A DNA stretch of 12,660 nucleotides from Pavlovales sp. CCMP2436 (Eukaryota; Haptophyta; Pavlovophyceae; Pavlovales). The notes beneath the pieces were generated by a model that worked only from the letters and a program-made list of their open reading frames with translations, was not told the origin of the DNA and did no database searches. The stretch covers positions 397,361-410,020 of the forward strand of contig MU631322.1 in NCBI GenBank assembly GCA_026770615.1. Reading direction: 5' to 3'. Below are positions 1-6,987 of this stretch, piece by piece; position 1 is the first letter of the stretch, and the number at the start of each line of letters is the position of its first letter. Position numbers and translations under genes: made by a program.

Positions 1-7
1 ATGACTT

Positions 8-41
<34 letters not shown>

Positions 42-67
42 CATTATATTATATATATGTATGTATT

Positions 68-112
<45 letters not shown>

Positions 113-180
113 ATATGTGTGTATGTATGTATGTATGAATGTATGTATGTGTGTGTGCATGTATGTATGTGTATGTATTA
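1..180. repeat. Microsatellite cluster (TG)n, (AT)n and TATG-type repeats
   Basis: A pure TG run near 9-34 is followed by an AT run near 68-107 and then imperfect TGTA/TATG repeats to about 178. No coding signal is visible. It lies upstream of the first recognisable exon of gene 1 and is probably intronic, because the exon starting at 282 needs two bases from an upstream exon. Confidence 0.9.
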
Positions 181-281
181 CACGTGCATCGTCTTATAAA
201 TCGTGCGTACTCATCGCCCTCCCCCCCCCTCCCACACACACACACACACACATCCACCCCCCCCTTCCCCCCCCCTTATAG

Positions 282-2857
282 CTCGGCGCCGTGCCACGAG
301 CAGCTGGTCAGACTGCTGTGCATTCACGCGAACAGAGCGGGTGCGTAATTAATAAGTAATAAGTGGTTATGAAAGAACTAATTATTGATGCATTATTTAT
401 TACACGCTATTATATAATTAGCTAATTCAATACTAAAATGTAATAGCGTTCACGCAAACAGAGCAGGTGCGTTTTTTTTTCTTCTTTTTGTGAGCAGGTG
501 AAGACGCCGCCGCGTAACTCGCACTACGCTTTTTCGTCTTTTTGTCGCCAAGTGAGCAGGCGAGAAAGCCGCGCAGGAGCACGCAATACATTTTTTTTTT
601 TTTTTTTTTCCGTCTTTTTTGTCGTCTGGGCAACGGCTAACGGGGCCATCGAAATAACAATTATAATGGCGCCACTCCGAGGTACCACCAACTGCGTCTA
701 CTCAGCTGAATTAGAAATCGATCATTATATGATGTAATAAAATTAGAATGACGTGCACTGTGTGCGCAGCTCGCCGAGCCTGCCCCTTTTCACGGAGGCG
801 GCTGATATCTACTTCCCCCGGCCACGATTCCCAACAAGGGGTCTCTAGCCGGCCAGACAGGGCGACTCAATAATCCTCCTCTTGATTTACAATAGGCGAG
901 GATGCCGCGCGGGAGCTATCCTTCTAGGCAGCGGCTAACGGGGCCATAGAAATCATAATTATAATGGCTCACTCCGAGGTACCACCAACTGCGTCTACTC
1001 AGCTGAATTAGGTATCAAAAATTATGATATGCAACAGGCGAGGATGCCGCGCGGGAGCTCGCGCGCTGGGCAGCTGCTAACGGGGCGTTTGACGAATCCG
1101 GACTCGTCGATTCTGCTTACCGCGAATTAATGCGTCAGGTAAACTTTTGAACCACAACTTACTTATAGAAAGGTGGGGCAGCAGACAGTGGGTGGCGGAC
1201 AGTCAGGGCAGCCTGTTTTCTTTTAAAATATCGGCCCTCGGAGACTAAAATGAGAATAAATGAAAATAGGCTGCAGTCAGGGGCGCGTCAGGCAATTTTT
1301 GAGGCAATAATTGCTGCCTAAGGCAGTCTGGGAGACCGTTTACGCGTTTACGGGGCTTGACCTTTTTTAAGATATTTACACACACAGACCCGTCACTACT
1401 TATCACAACCATCACCCCCTTGTGACACCCGTCACTGCGTGGGACACCAGTTACCCCCTTGTGACACCCGTTACCCCCTTGTGACACCCGTCACTGCGTG
1501 TGACGAATCCGGGCTCGTCGCAGCCTGTTCTTTGTTAAAGTTAGGCCCTTGGAGAAACAAAGATCTCCGAGGGCCGCCCGAATGAAGTGAAAAGGGGAAA
1601 ATAGGCCGGGGCTCGTCGATTCCGCTTTCTGCGAATTGCTGCGCCTTTAGGTTGTCACACCAACCAACCCACTTTTTTTTTTTTTTTTTTGCCTTGCGTC
1701 GCTAATATTTTTCATGCTGTGATCAACTTATTTGTTGTGGACAAGAACTACACAAATAAGTCTTATATGCTGTCAATTAGGTGCCCTCGCTTCAAGGCCA
1801 GCTGCAGCTTCCGTCGGCGCGCGCGGCCGTGCTCAAGAAGACGCCCTCTTCCGCCGCCTCGGACGGTGTGTGACCCCCCCCCCTCCCCCCCCAAGGGTGC
1901 ACCCGACTTTGAGCCATAGCGCCCGGGGTATGGGCGCCGGCTAGGCGAGGAAAAATTTTAGGCCCTTTTTTCAAGTTTTTTAGGTCTTTTTTTCAAATGT
2001 TTATTGCCCCCCCCCACCCCCCCCCCCCTCTCCGGTTCCCTCCCCCCCCCAACCGCTATACATATTATTTGTGGATTTATTTATTCCGTACTTTTTGACG
2101 ACCGTGCATGGGAAATAGTTTTCACTATTCAATTTACATTTATAATACGCACCCCTGTTCCGCCGCATCAGACGGTGTGTGACCTCCCCCCCTCCCCCCC
2201 CCCAAACCTCTACCCCACCCCATATATATATATATATTACTGATGTGTGTGTGTGTGTGTGTGCGTGTGTGTTTGTTTTTATGTCGCTAAGGCGAGTGAA
2301 CTAAAACATCATCGGGATGGCTGCGCAATAACAACACATATAAGAAAAATAAAGAAAAGGCGGCTCAGCAGTTTGCAACAGGCAGGCCTGGGTCTGGTAT
2401 ACTATACGGCTCCCTGCCAGGATTAATGTCTAACGTCGACCAAGTCCGTGAGTGAACACCACCTTTTGAATCATGCTGAGCCGCTAATAATAATACTATA
2501 CGGCTCCTCCCTATGTAACGCGCGTCTGCCCCCCCCCACACACACCATCCTCGTTCCCCTCCCCTCCCCGTGGCAGTGGTCTCGGACGGGACGCACATTG
2601 AAGGCCTCGGTCTGCAGTCCTGGGGCGACGGCGACGGCAGCGGCGGCGGCGGGCACGAGGGCGAGGGCACACCCTTCGCCGAACCCGTCGCGGTCGCCTC
2701 CGAAGGAGCTTCCGAAGGAAAGGGCAAGGGCAAGGGCGCGCGGGGGAAGCAGCCGGAGCCGTACGAGCCAGCGGGCAGCAAGGGCGGGAGCGCGGCCGGC
2801 GGCGGGGGGCAGCCGCAGCCGTACGAGTGGGGCGCGGACGACTTCGAAGACTCCTGA
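282..2857 (+). CDS. Unidentified gene, 3' part: four exons with an acidic Gly/Lys-rich C-terminus
   Basis: I infer four exons: 282-340, 1038-1138, 1781-1865 and 2577-2857 (TGA at 2855-2857). Acceptors are TTATAG after a C tract, CAACAG, AATTAG, and GTGGCAG after a C/T tract. Donors are GTGCGT, GTAAAC and GTGTGT. All joins are phase-consistent: G|GC gives Gly, CAG|GTG is phase 0, and G|TG gives Val. Together they encode about 175 residues. The first 53 look helical (CHEQLVRLLCIHANRAG, then ELARWAAANGAFDESG and DSAYRELMRQ). The last exon is low complexity, with EGKGKGKG, two PxPYE motifs (PEPYEP, PQPYEW) and a WGADDFEDS end. I do not recognise the family. An acidic aromatic tail of this kind can be an adaptor-binding peptide, but that is speculation. 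The 5' part lies outside the window. Introns 1-3 contain copies of the gene's own exon edges, listed separately. Confidence 0.62.
447..472 (+). repeat. Degenerate copy of exon 1 3' edge plus donor site, in intron 1
   Basis: These 26 bases match 321-346 (the last 20 bases of exon 1 and its GTGCGT donor) at 23 of 26 positions. The copied donor GT is intact at 467-468. It is followed by a poly-T run instead of the original intron sequence. Confidence 0.75.
491..1030 (+). repeat. Three decayed copies of exon 2 5' edge with acceptor, in intron 1
   Basis: The functional exon 2 starts after the AG at 1036-1037. Copies of its start follow AG at 496-497, 558-559 and 894-895. The copy at 895 keeps 23 consecutive bases identical to the exon, then diverges and resumes with GGCTAACGGGGC. 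The copy at 559 is broken by a long T run and resumes at about 627. The copies at 559 and 895 also share about 75 bases of following sequence (near 633-712 and 940-1012), ending in a common GTCTACTCAGCTGAATTAG. In-frame stops and the T-run insertion make them non-coding. Between them, 725-890 shows nothing I can assign. Confidence 0.75.
1200..1282 (+). mobile_element. MITE-like element, copy 1 (65 bp) with 9-bp target-site duplication
   Basis: The element spans 1209-1273. Its left end CAGCCTGTTTTC and right end GAAAATAGGCTG are inverted repeats (11 of 12). It is flanked by the perfect direct repeat CAGTCAGGG at 1200-1208 and 1274-1282. It contains GGCCCTCGGAG (1233-1243), also present in copy 2. 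Terminal inverted repeats plus a target-site duplication and no coding capacity are typical of MITEs or introner-type elements. It lies in intron 2 of gene 1. Confidence 0.75.
1389..1504 (+). repeat. Degenerate 19-20-bp minisatellite
   Basis: About six units in tandem. Two subtypes alternate: a 20-base form containing TTACCCCCTTGTGACAC and a 19-base form containing GTCACTGCGTG. The array runs directly into the exon-2-like copy starting near 1496. It is intronic in gene 1. Confidence 0.8.
1496..1655 (+). repeat. Decayed copy of exon 2 3' half, split by a MITE-like insertion
   Basis: Positions 1496-1520 and 1611-1655 together resemble 1086-1144, the second half of exon 2 up to its donor. They share GACGAATCCGGRCTCGTCG, then CTCGTCGATTC and TGCGAATT. 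The two halves are separated by the 88-bp element at 1521-1608. The copy sits in intron 2, downstream of the exon it resembles. Confidence 0.7.
1511..1618 (+). mobile_element. MITE-like element, copy 2 (88 bp) with 10-bp target-site duplication
   Basis: The element spans 1521-1608 and is flanked by the perfect direct repeat GGGCTCGTCG (1511-1520 and 1609-1618). It begins CAGCCTGTTCTT and ends GAAAATAGGCCG, matching the ends of copy 1. Inside is a hairpin with arms at 1544-1554 and 1565-1575 (10 of 11 paired plus one wobble), of which copy 1 keeps only the first arm. It interrupts an exon-2-like copy, so it inserted after that duplication arose. Confidence 0.75.
2155..2204 (+). repeat. Copy of exon 3 3' edge, donor and C tract, in intron 3
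   Basis: It resembles 1846-1893: the last 20 bases of exon 3 (TTCCGCCGC, then TCRGACG), the GTGTGTGACC donor and the following C/T tract. A GT stands at the copied donor position. It lies about 310 bases downstream of the original. Confidence 0.75.
2221..2272. repeat. (TA)n and (TG)n microsatellites
   Basis: A TA run near 2222-2238 and a TG run near 2245-2272, within intron 3 of gene 1. Confidence 0.9.
2399..2507 (+). mobile_element. Short retroposon copy R1, 5'-truncated, with 15-bp target-site duplication
   Basis: The element is 2414-2492. It starts CTGCCAGG and ends GAGCCGCT followed by a short (TAA)n tail. It is bracketed by the perfect direct repeat ATACTATACGGCTCC at 2399-2413 and 2493-2507. 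It matches the 3' two thirds of the 99-bp copies R2 and R3 near 6500 and 7300. A truncated 5' end, simple-repeat tail and long duplication fit insertion by target-primed reverse transcription (a SINE or LINE fragment). It lies in intron 3 of gene 1. Confidence 0.75.
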
Positions 2858-2880
2858 TAATTCTTTATCTTCAGGAGTCT
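2848..2880 (+). promoter_or_regulatory. Perfect 10-bp stem-loop containing the stop codon of gene 1
   Basis: The arm AGACTCCTGA (2848-2857) pairs perfectly with TCAGGAGTCT (2871-2880) across a 13-base loop. The TGA stop codon (2855-2857) forms the loop-proximal end of the stem. A role in termination or 3' end formation is possible but not shown. Confidence 0.6.
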
Positions 2881-3137
2881 ACGGCCTCGAATATCGACCC
2901 AAGATTCGTCAGTACAGTAGGTAGACGTGGTGGCTTTCTTTATAAACGAACGACGCCATTGTGCATTACTATTAGCGCCAGTAGTACCGGCCATGCTGCG
3001 AAAATTTATCATTATTGCGCTGCATATTAAGATCTTAAACAATATTATATTATGCTTGATTATATACTTATACTTCAGCAATATTGTTGCTTGGTCGCCG
3101 GCTCCGCACTGTGCTCGTCTGCAGCCGCCGCGGCAGC

Positions 3138-3919
3138 CTAGTAGGCCGCGGTAAAGGTTTTGCAGCTCTGCTTGTGCACGGGCCACATGCGCCGATTGCA
3201 CTCGGCGCCGCAGAACCTGGCCGTACGACATTTGAGGCACGCCCTGAGCTTCCGCATCTGCCCGCAGCCGATGTAGCACGCCTTGACAACATCGGGCTCG
3301 TGCGCGTGCGCGCTGAGCACAGCGAGCGCCCCAAGACGCTTCTTCTCGTTCTCCGTCTGCTGCGCCGCCTGCGCAAGGAATCGGGCGGCCTCCCCCGGCG
3401 CGGCAGGCAGCTTGCTTCCCGCAACGGGCTCCCATACAAAGAGAATCTCGGCCAGCCTCACGTGGGCTTTCGCCTGGCCCTGCTCGGCTGCGAGGCGGAA
3501 GAGGCGAGCAGCCTCACTAACGTCCTGTGGCAGGCCCTGATTTCCATCAGAGTAACACAAAGCGAGCTTAAATTGTGCCACCGCCTGACCCTGATCGGCC
3601 GCGAGGCGAACCAGCGAGCAGCCTCAGTCTTGTCCTGCTCGACGCCCCTCCCTGTTGCGTAGGACTCCTCGAGGCAGAGCTGTGCGCCCGCGTTGCCCTG
3701 GTCGGCCGCGAGGCGGAACCAGCGAGCAGCCACATCGTCGTCCTGCTTGACGCCACTTTCGATGCGGCAGCACATCCCGATGTTGAGCTGTGCGTCCGCG
3801 TAGTCCTGATCGGCCGCGAGGAGGAACCAGCGAGCAGCCTCAGTATCGTCCTGCTTGACGTCCTTTCCGGATTGCGGTATGAGGTCCGGGTCCGGGATGA
3901 TCCGGGATGAGGTTAATGG
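3138..3919 (-). pseudogene. Sel1-repeat / MYND zinc-finger gene, frameshifted and probably decaying
   Basis: On the minus strand the frame opens after a TAG at 3920-3922, perhaps at an acceptor ending CTAG. It encodes four to five Sel1 repeats with motifs such as EAARWF, LAADQG and AAEQGQAKAH, in a DNA repeat of about 108 bp. A C-terminal MYND finger follows (CLKC, FCGAEC, WPVHKQSC). Sel1 repeats are helical protein-binding solenoids; MYND fingers bind proline-rich peptides. One G is missing near 3608: spacing of the repeat motif GGCCGCGAGG is 107 there against 108 for the next unit, so the first half is in another frame than the second. The first MYND zinc ligand is Tyr (3273-3275), and a TAG at 3138-3140 ends the protein 16 codons before the end of the frame in the paralogue at 8846-9085, where the matching codon is CAG. 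Sequencing error could explain the frameshift. No in-frame ATG precedes 3775, so an upstream exon is likely. It is convergent with gene 1. Confidence 0.75.
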
Positions 3920-4169
3920 CTAGCTGTATGAATTTAAGCTTTCATGCGCGTGCGATCTTGGCACTTGGCACTTGGCAGCGGCCGGACTCAGCCGACATCG
4001 CAGCACTGATATATCGATGACGGAATTGCGGTCAGCACTCGTCCGAGTTGGCGCGGGGTCTGATCAAGATTGAGGAACTTGCGTAGTCGAGCGATTCGGT
4101 CGTGTTAAGTTTTCGCGGTTTGGGAGTGTGCGTGGCCGGTCAGGACCTGCATGCGGCGGCGCTCGGCGT
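3920..4169. other. Spacer between two minus-strand coding regions
   Basis: No convincing exon is visible. It includes a short tandem of TTGGCAC-type heptamers near 3958-3978. It could be an intron joining the exon at 4170-4685 to the Sel1-MYND gene, or an intergenic spacer holding the start of the latter. The TAG at 4170-4172 argues for separate genes. Confidence 0.4.
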
Positions 4170-4685
4170 CTACTTGCGCTGGATCTCGAAGATGCGTGTC
4201 ACTTTGTTGAGAAGCATCTTGAACTTGGTGGAGGTGGTGAGGCGCAGCTCCTCAGCGTGGCGGCGCATGATGTGCCTCTGTCCGACGCGCCGTCGGGGGG
4301 GGGGAGGGGTTGAGACGCAGGGACGTCTGACGCGCAAGTCCATCAGGCGGTGAGCGAGGCACACCGCGCTCACCCTCATGTTCGAATGCTTCGTCTCATC
4401 CGCCGTCTGCTTGCAGCACGGGCAGCGGGGGCGCGGGCCGTCGACGATGCGCTTGGCCTGGTCACTGTCGATGCGCTGCCGCTTGGAGAGGCCGGCCACC
4501 GCCATCGCGTGTGAGGACTTCGCGGCACCAGCGTACTGACGGTTCTCCCAGTTGAGGCGCACCGCGCTGCCGGCGGGCTGAGACGAGGGGTTGGCCTCCT
4601 CCCAGTCGAGGCGCAGCGCGCTGCCGGCGGGCTGGAGCTGCGGTGTGACCTCCTCCCAGCCGAGGCGCAGCGCGCTGCCGGCGGG
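4170..4685 (-). CDS. Unidentified gene, last exon(s), with 18-residue tandem repeat and Cys-rich patch
   Basis: On the minus strand an exon begins at 4685 right after a good acceptor (TTTTCCTATCCCAG) and stays open in phase 0 to TAG at 4170-4172. It starts with two full copies and one partial copy of an 18-residue repeat, PAGSALRLxWEE followed by a variable tail, encoded by 54-bp DNA units near 4550-4685. A basic segment (GLSKRQRIDS) and a cysteine patch follow (CPCC, then Cys and His about 20 residues on), possibly metal-binding. The end is basic and helical. A 54-nt stretch at 4278-4331 has GT..AG ends and a C tract like known introns here; it keeps the frame and has no stop, so removal or retention cannot be decided. 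I do not recognise the family. The 5' part must lie above 4690. Confidence 0.5.
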   Translation of the reverse strand, partial: PAGSALRLGWEEVTPQLQPAGSALRLDWEEANPSSQPAGSAVRLNWENRQYAGAAKSSHAMAVAGLSKRQRIDSDQAKRIVDGPRPRCPCCKQTADETKHSNMRVSAVCLAHRLMDLRVRRPCVSTPPPPRRRVGQRHIMRRHAEELRLTTSTKFKMLLNKVTRIFEIQRK

Positions 4686-4882
4686 CTGGGATAGGAAAAT
4701 GTCATGGTTCTGCTCATTCGAATAGATCTACACTCAAGTTTTTTTAAAGACGAACGTTACTGTACAAGGACGACCCCGAAAAATTGAATATAGTTCTATG
4801 TATTTTCACTGCTTATCGGTGTGAATTAATATAATTAATATCGTGATTTAATTTATAGTGTGCAACGGACGCAAGAGGATTT

Positions 4883-4990
4883 GGGTAGGGGGTTGGGGTT
4901 TAGGGTTAGGGATTTGGGTTGGGGGCTGGGGGTTGGGGATTCTCTCTTTTTTAACCTATTGGGGGGTTAAGTCACCTATTGGGGGGGTTC
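4883..4990 (+). repeat. G-rich telomere-like tract with G-quadruplex potential
   Basis: From 4883 to 4938 there are nine runs of three or more G separated by short spacers, including TTTAGGGTTAGGG. A direct repeat ACCTATTGGGGGG follows twice (near 4955-4990). It resembles degenerate plant/algal TTTAGGG or TTAGGG telomere repeats. With coding-type sequence on both sides it is interstitial, not a chromosome end. The remaining bases between 4690 and 5095 show no exon. Confidence 0.65.
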
Positions 4991-5099
4991 CGATCGCCGC
5001 GACCACGCCGCCGCTGCCGGAGGGGAGGCTGGACGGGAAGCTGGAGGGAGTGGTCTGACGGAGCGGCAACGGGGCTGCCTCGAGGCGGGCAGCCCCCTG

Positions 5100-5233
5100 T
5101 ATGTATTGGAGTATTGATGTACCTGGTTTATCGCCATACAAGGCTCCCGGGACCTAGCGTTATAGATGTATCGGCTGTATCAAGGCCAATTTAAATTAAT
5201 AATTTGATGTATCATGTGATGTATCAAGGCGTG
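5100..5233 (+). repeat. GTATC-rich palindromic repeat, copy G1
   Basis: It has several GATGTATCA/TGTATCG motifs around the core GGCTCCCGGGACCTAGCG (5142-5159), which recurs in G2 and G3. The flanks are degenerate. Short ORFs across it are by-products of the repeat. Confidence 0.7.
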
Positions 5234-5234
5234 T

Positions 5235-5415
5235 GTGTACATGAGGATCGCAGGCAATAAAGAGGGCGAATTTTAAGCTTGAAGCTGAGCTTCTTAGCAA
5301 ATAACATACAAGCAATGCTTATATTTGCTTAAATAACATACAAACAATGCAAAAAAACAAGGCTCAGCTTTTTAAGGGTTCGGCTTCTTATTGCCCGCGA
5401 TCCCGCCCTGTACAC
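5235..5415. repeat. Foldback element flanked by inverted arms
   Basis: The left arm 5235-5260 (GTGTAC, then GATCGCAGGCAATAA) and right arm 5388-5415 (TTATTGCCCGCGATC, then GTACAC) are imperfect inverted repeats. Inside are two copies of a 20-base direct repeat (5299-5318 and 5331-5350, 19 of 20 identical) and short AAGCTGAGCTT-type palindromes. No ORF of note. It may be a MITE or part of the GTATC repeat family, since GTATC motifs (G4, about 5409-5455) continue to its right. Confidence 0.55.
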
Positions 5416-5455
5416 GATACATTGCGATACAGCAGATCTGATGTATCACCTCCCT

Positions 5456-5889
5456 TCTGTGGTGCACATGTGGGTCGAATTCCGAATTATACTGGCGCGA
5501 TTCTGCACTAGGGAGGGGGGAAAGCTGTGGACGGGACGAAGAAATGGACAATGTTCGCCCCTGCGCGCTAAGTGTCGATCGCTGTTGTCGAATAGAGCCC
5601 TCCTCGACGGTTGAAGTCCGCCTCGTCACGCCTCGTGTGCCTTTCATGTGCCTCTAGGGTCGATACCATACGTTCGACTCTCAGCGTTCGGAAGCGGAAA
5701 GAAAGTCATGGTTCCCGAAGAGGTACAGCGTCAGCGGAGTTAGTGGCATATTCGTAAATGGGGCGCCGCCCCATTCTCGAATCTGTAGTATTTAACGCTT
5801 ATTCTGTACCCCCTCTGGTTCGTGAGTTGCTCCGGCGAATTTTTACCGGACTTGTTTCGCAATTTCCTCCTAGACTGGCTACAGAGGGG
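5456..5889. other. Stretch without recognisable gene
   Basis: I see no exon with convincing splice sites or codon bias on either strand. The one notable structure is a near-perfect palindrome at 5750-5782: 16-base arms with two mismatches around a single central base, including ATGGGGCG and CGCCCCAT. Confidence 0.5.
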
Positions 5890-6134
5890 GGGTGATACAT
5901 CAGGTCTAATGTTTCGGGATGTATCGTGTATCGGATACATCACCGATAGATCGCGATACAGCTGATGTATCATGTATCGCGATTCACAGCTCCCGGGACC
6001 TAGCGCGGGTGTTGTATCGCTTCTGCGATACACGATACATCAGCTGTATCGCGTTGTATCGCGTTGTACCGCGTTGTATCGGCCCCTGATACAGCGATAC
6101 ATCATTCCTCATGATACATCAATTGATACATCAA
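5890..6134 (+). repeat. GTATC-rich palindromic repeat, copy G2
   Basis: Dense TGTATCG and CGATACA motifs in both orientations surround the core CTCCCGGGACCTAGCGCGGG (5990-6009) and GTGTTGTATCG. A GGGGGGTGATACATCA left edge matches the edge of G3 read in reverse complement. It ends in TGATACATCA repeats just upstream of the SAM exon. Confidence 0.75.
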
Positions 6135-6189
6135 ATTATTATTTTTTTAAAGAGCAAGCGCGCGAAACCCGCTCATACACGCCGTTGTG

Positions 6190-6276
6190 ATGACCGACGT
6201 GCACGCATGGCTCGCGCTTATGGATCTGTCGCAGTACGCGGCGTCTGCTGTCGAGGCTGGCTTCGATGACGTCGAG
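6190..6276 (+). CDS. SAM-domain protein, first coding exon (29 codons)
   Basis: ATG at 6190 opens 29 codons that end exactly at a strong donor (GAG|GTAAGAG, phase 0). The peptide shows the start of a sterile alpha motif: WLALMDLSQY, then AVEAGFDD, matching the family pattern W-L-x2-L-x-L-x2-Y followed by G-[IF]-D-D. SAM domains mediate homo- and hetero-oligomerisation. Codons are GC-rich. I could not identify the next exon. A weak candidate with a C-tract acceptor begins at 6362 and ends at a GTGAGC donor near 6413, but its phase-0 translation does not continue a SAM fold. The downstream intron would run into retroposon R2 and repeat G3, so the gene may be interrupted or have long introns. 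Confidence 0.6.
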
Positions 6277-6482
6277 GTAAGAGAGCGGCAAGATAGATCC
6301 AGATAGTTTAAATATAACATTAGTGATGACGTGCTCAAATGACACCCCCCCCATATGTAATAGCCGCGGTTGCCGCGGCGGCCGCGGCGGACAGGGCACA
6401 CGCACCTAAATGGACGTGAGCGTTGTGTGTGGGGGGGGGAAGGGGGGGGGAACCTGTGGCAATTGCTACAAGTTCACCACCA

Positions 6483-6592
6483 ACCTCACCTCTACCACCA
6501 CCATCCCTGCTGCCAGGACTAACATCTGACGTCGACCAAGTCAGTGAGTGAACAACACCTGTTGAACCATGCTGAGCCGCTATATATATATG
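6483..6592 (+). mobile_element. Short retroposon copy R2 (99 bp) with AT tail
   Basis: Positions 6483-6581 match R3 (reverse strand, 7226-7324) at 95 of 99 positions and R1 over their 3' part. The unit starts ACCTCACCTCTACC and ends GAGCCGCT, followed by an AT run to 6592. I found no clear target-site duplication. One minus-strand frame is open across R1 and R2, but R3 has a stop in it, so coding is doubtful. Confidence 0.7.
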
Positions 6593-6987
6593 TAATATAC
6601 AATTTCTATATCTGTCGAAAACAAAAAAAACAAAAAAAACATGCAAAGAAAGTTCAAAAAAATGATTTATAAAGTACAAACCTGCTCTGTCTCTGTAAAA
6701 ATGGCCACACGTCAGGCCACTGTCTTCGCGGATGGACGTTTGAATCGCTCAGGTCGCACGGCCGTTTGGCAAACGCCTGCGGCCGATTGCGGCCGATGTA
6801 CGGCAGTGGCGAAGCACGGCGTGTTCCCGTTTCGTTGCTGCAGTTCAGCGGCCGGACCTCCGCGGCCGGACCTCCCCAATTGAGCTCAGTCTGGCGTCGT
6901 TTAGCAGCCACACGTGAAATGCGTCAGCAATTTTTGAAAATTGGCCAGCAAAAATGTCCAGAAAATGGCGAGAATTCAATTTAAAAT
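6593..6987. other. Stretch without recognisable gene between R2 and G3
   Basis: It has A-rich runs near 6621-6640, then a GC-rich part with short tandem duplications: a 10-base GCGGCCGAT-type unit twice near 6780-6800, and GCGGCCGGACCTCC twice at 6847-6874. No exon with convincing bias is visible. Confidence 0.5.

Noticed and set aside
1389..1504. Possible CRISPR-like array
   Set aside because: Units are contiguous tandem repeats without unique spacers and the context is eukaryotic.
2365..3435. Minus-strand open frame of 356 codons
   Set aside because: It crosses the MYND region in the wrong frame, runs antisense through the last exon of gene 1 and through retroposon R1; it is a GC-rich by-product.
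3084..3910. Plus-strand open frames opposite the Sel1-MYND gene
   Set aside because: The minus strand shows clear Sel1 and MYND motifs; the plus frames are antisense shadows.
4883..4990. Chromosome end
   Set aside because: The tract is degenerate and coding-type sequence continues on both sides.
5740..6190. Open frames through the GTATC repeats
   Set aside because: Frames recur in both orientations because of the repeat motif and share no protein-like features.
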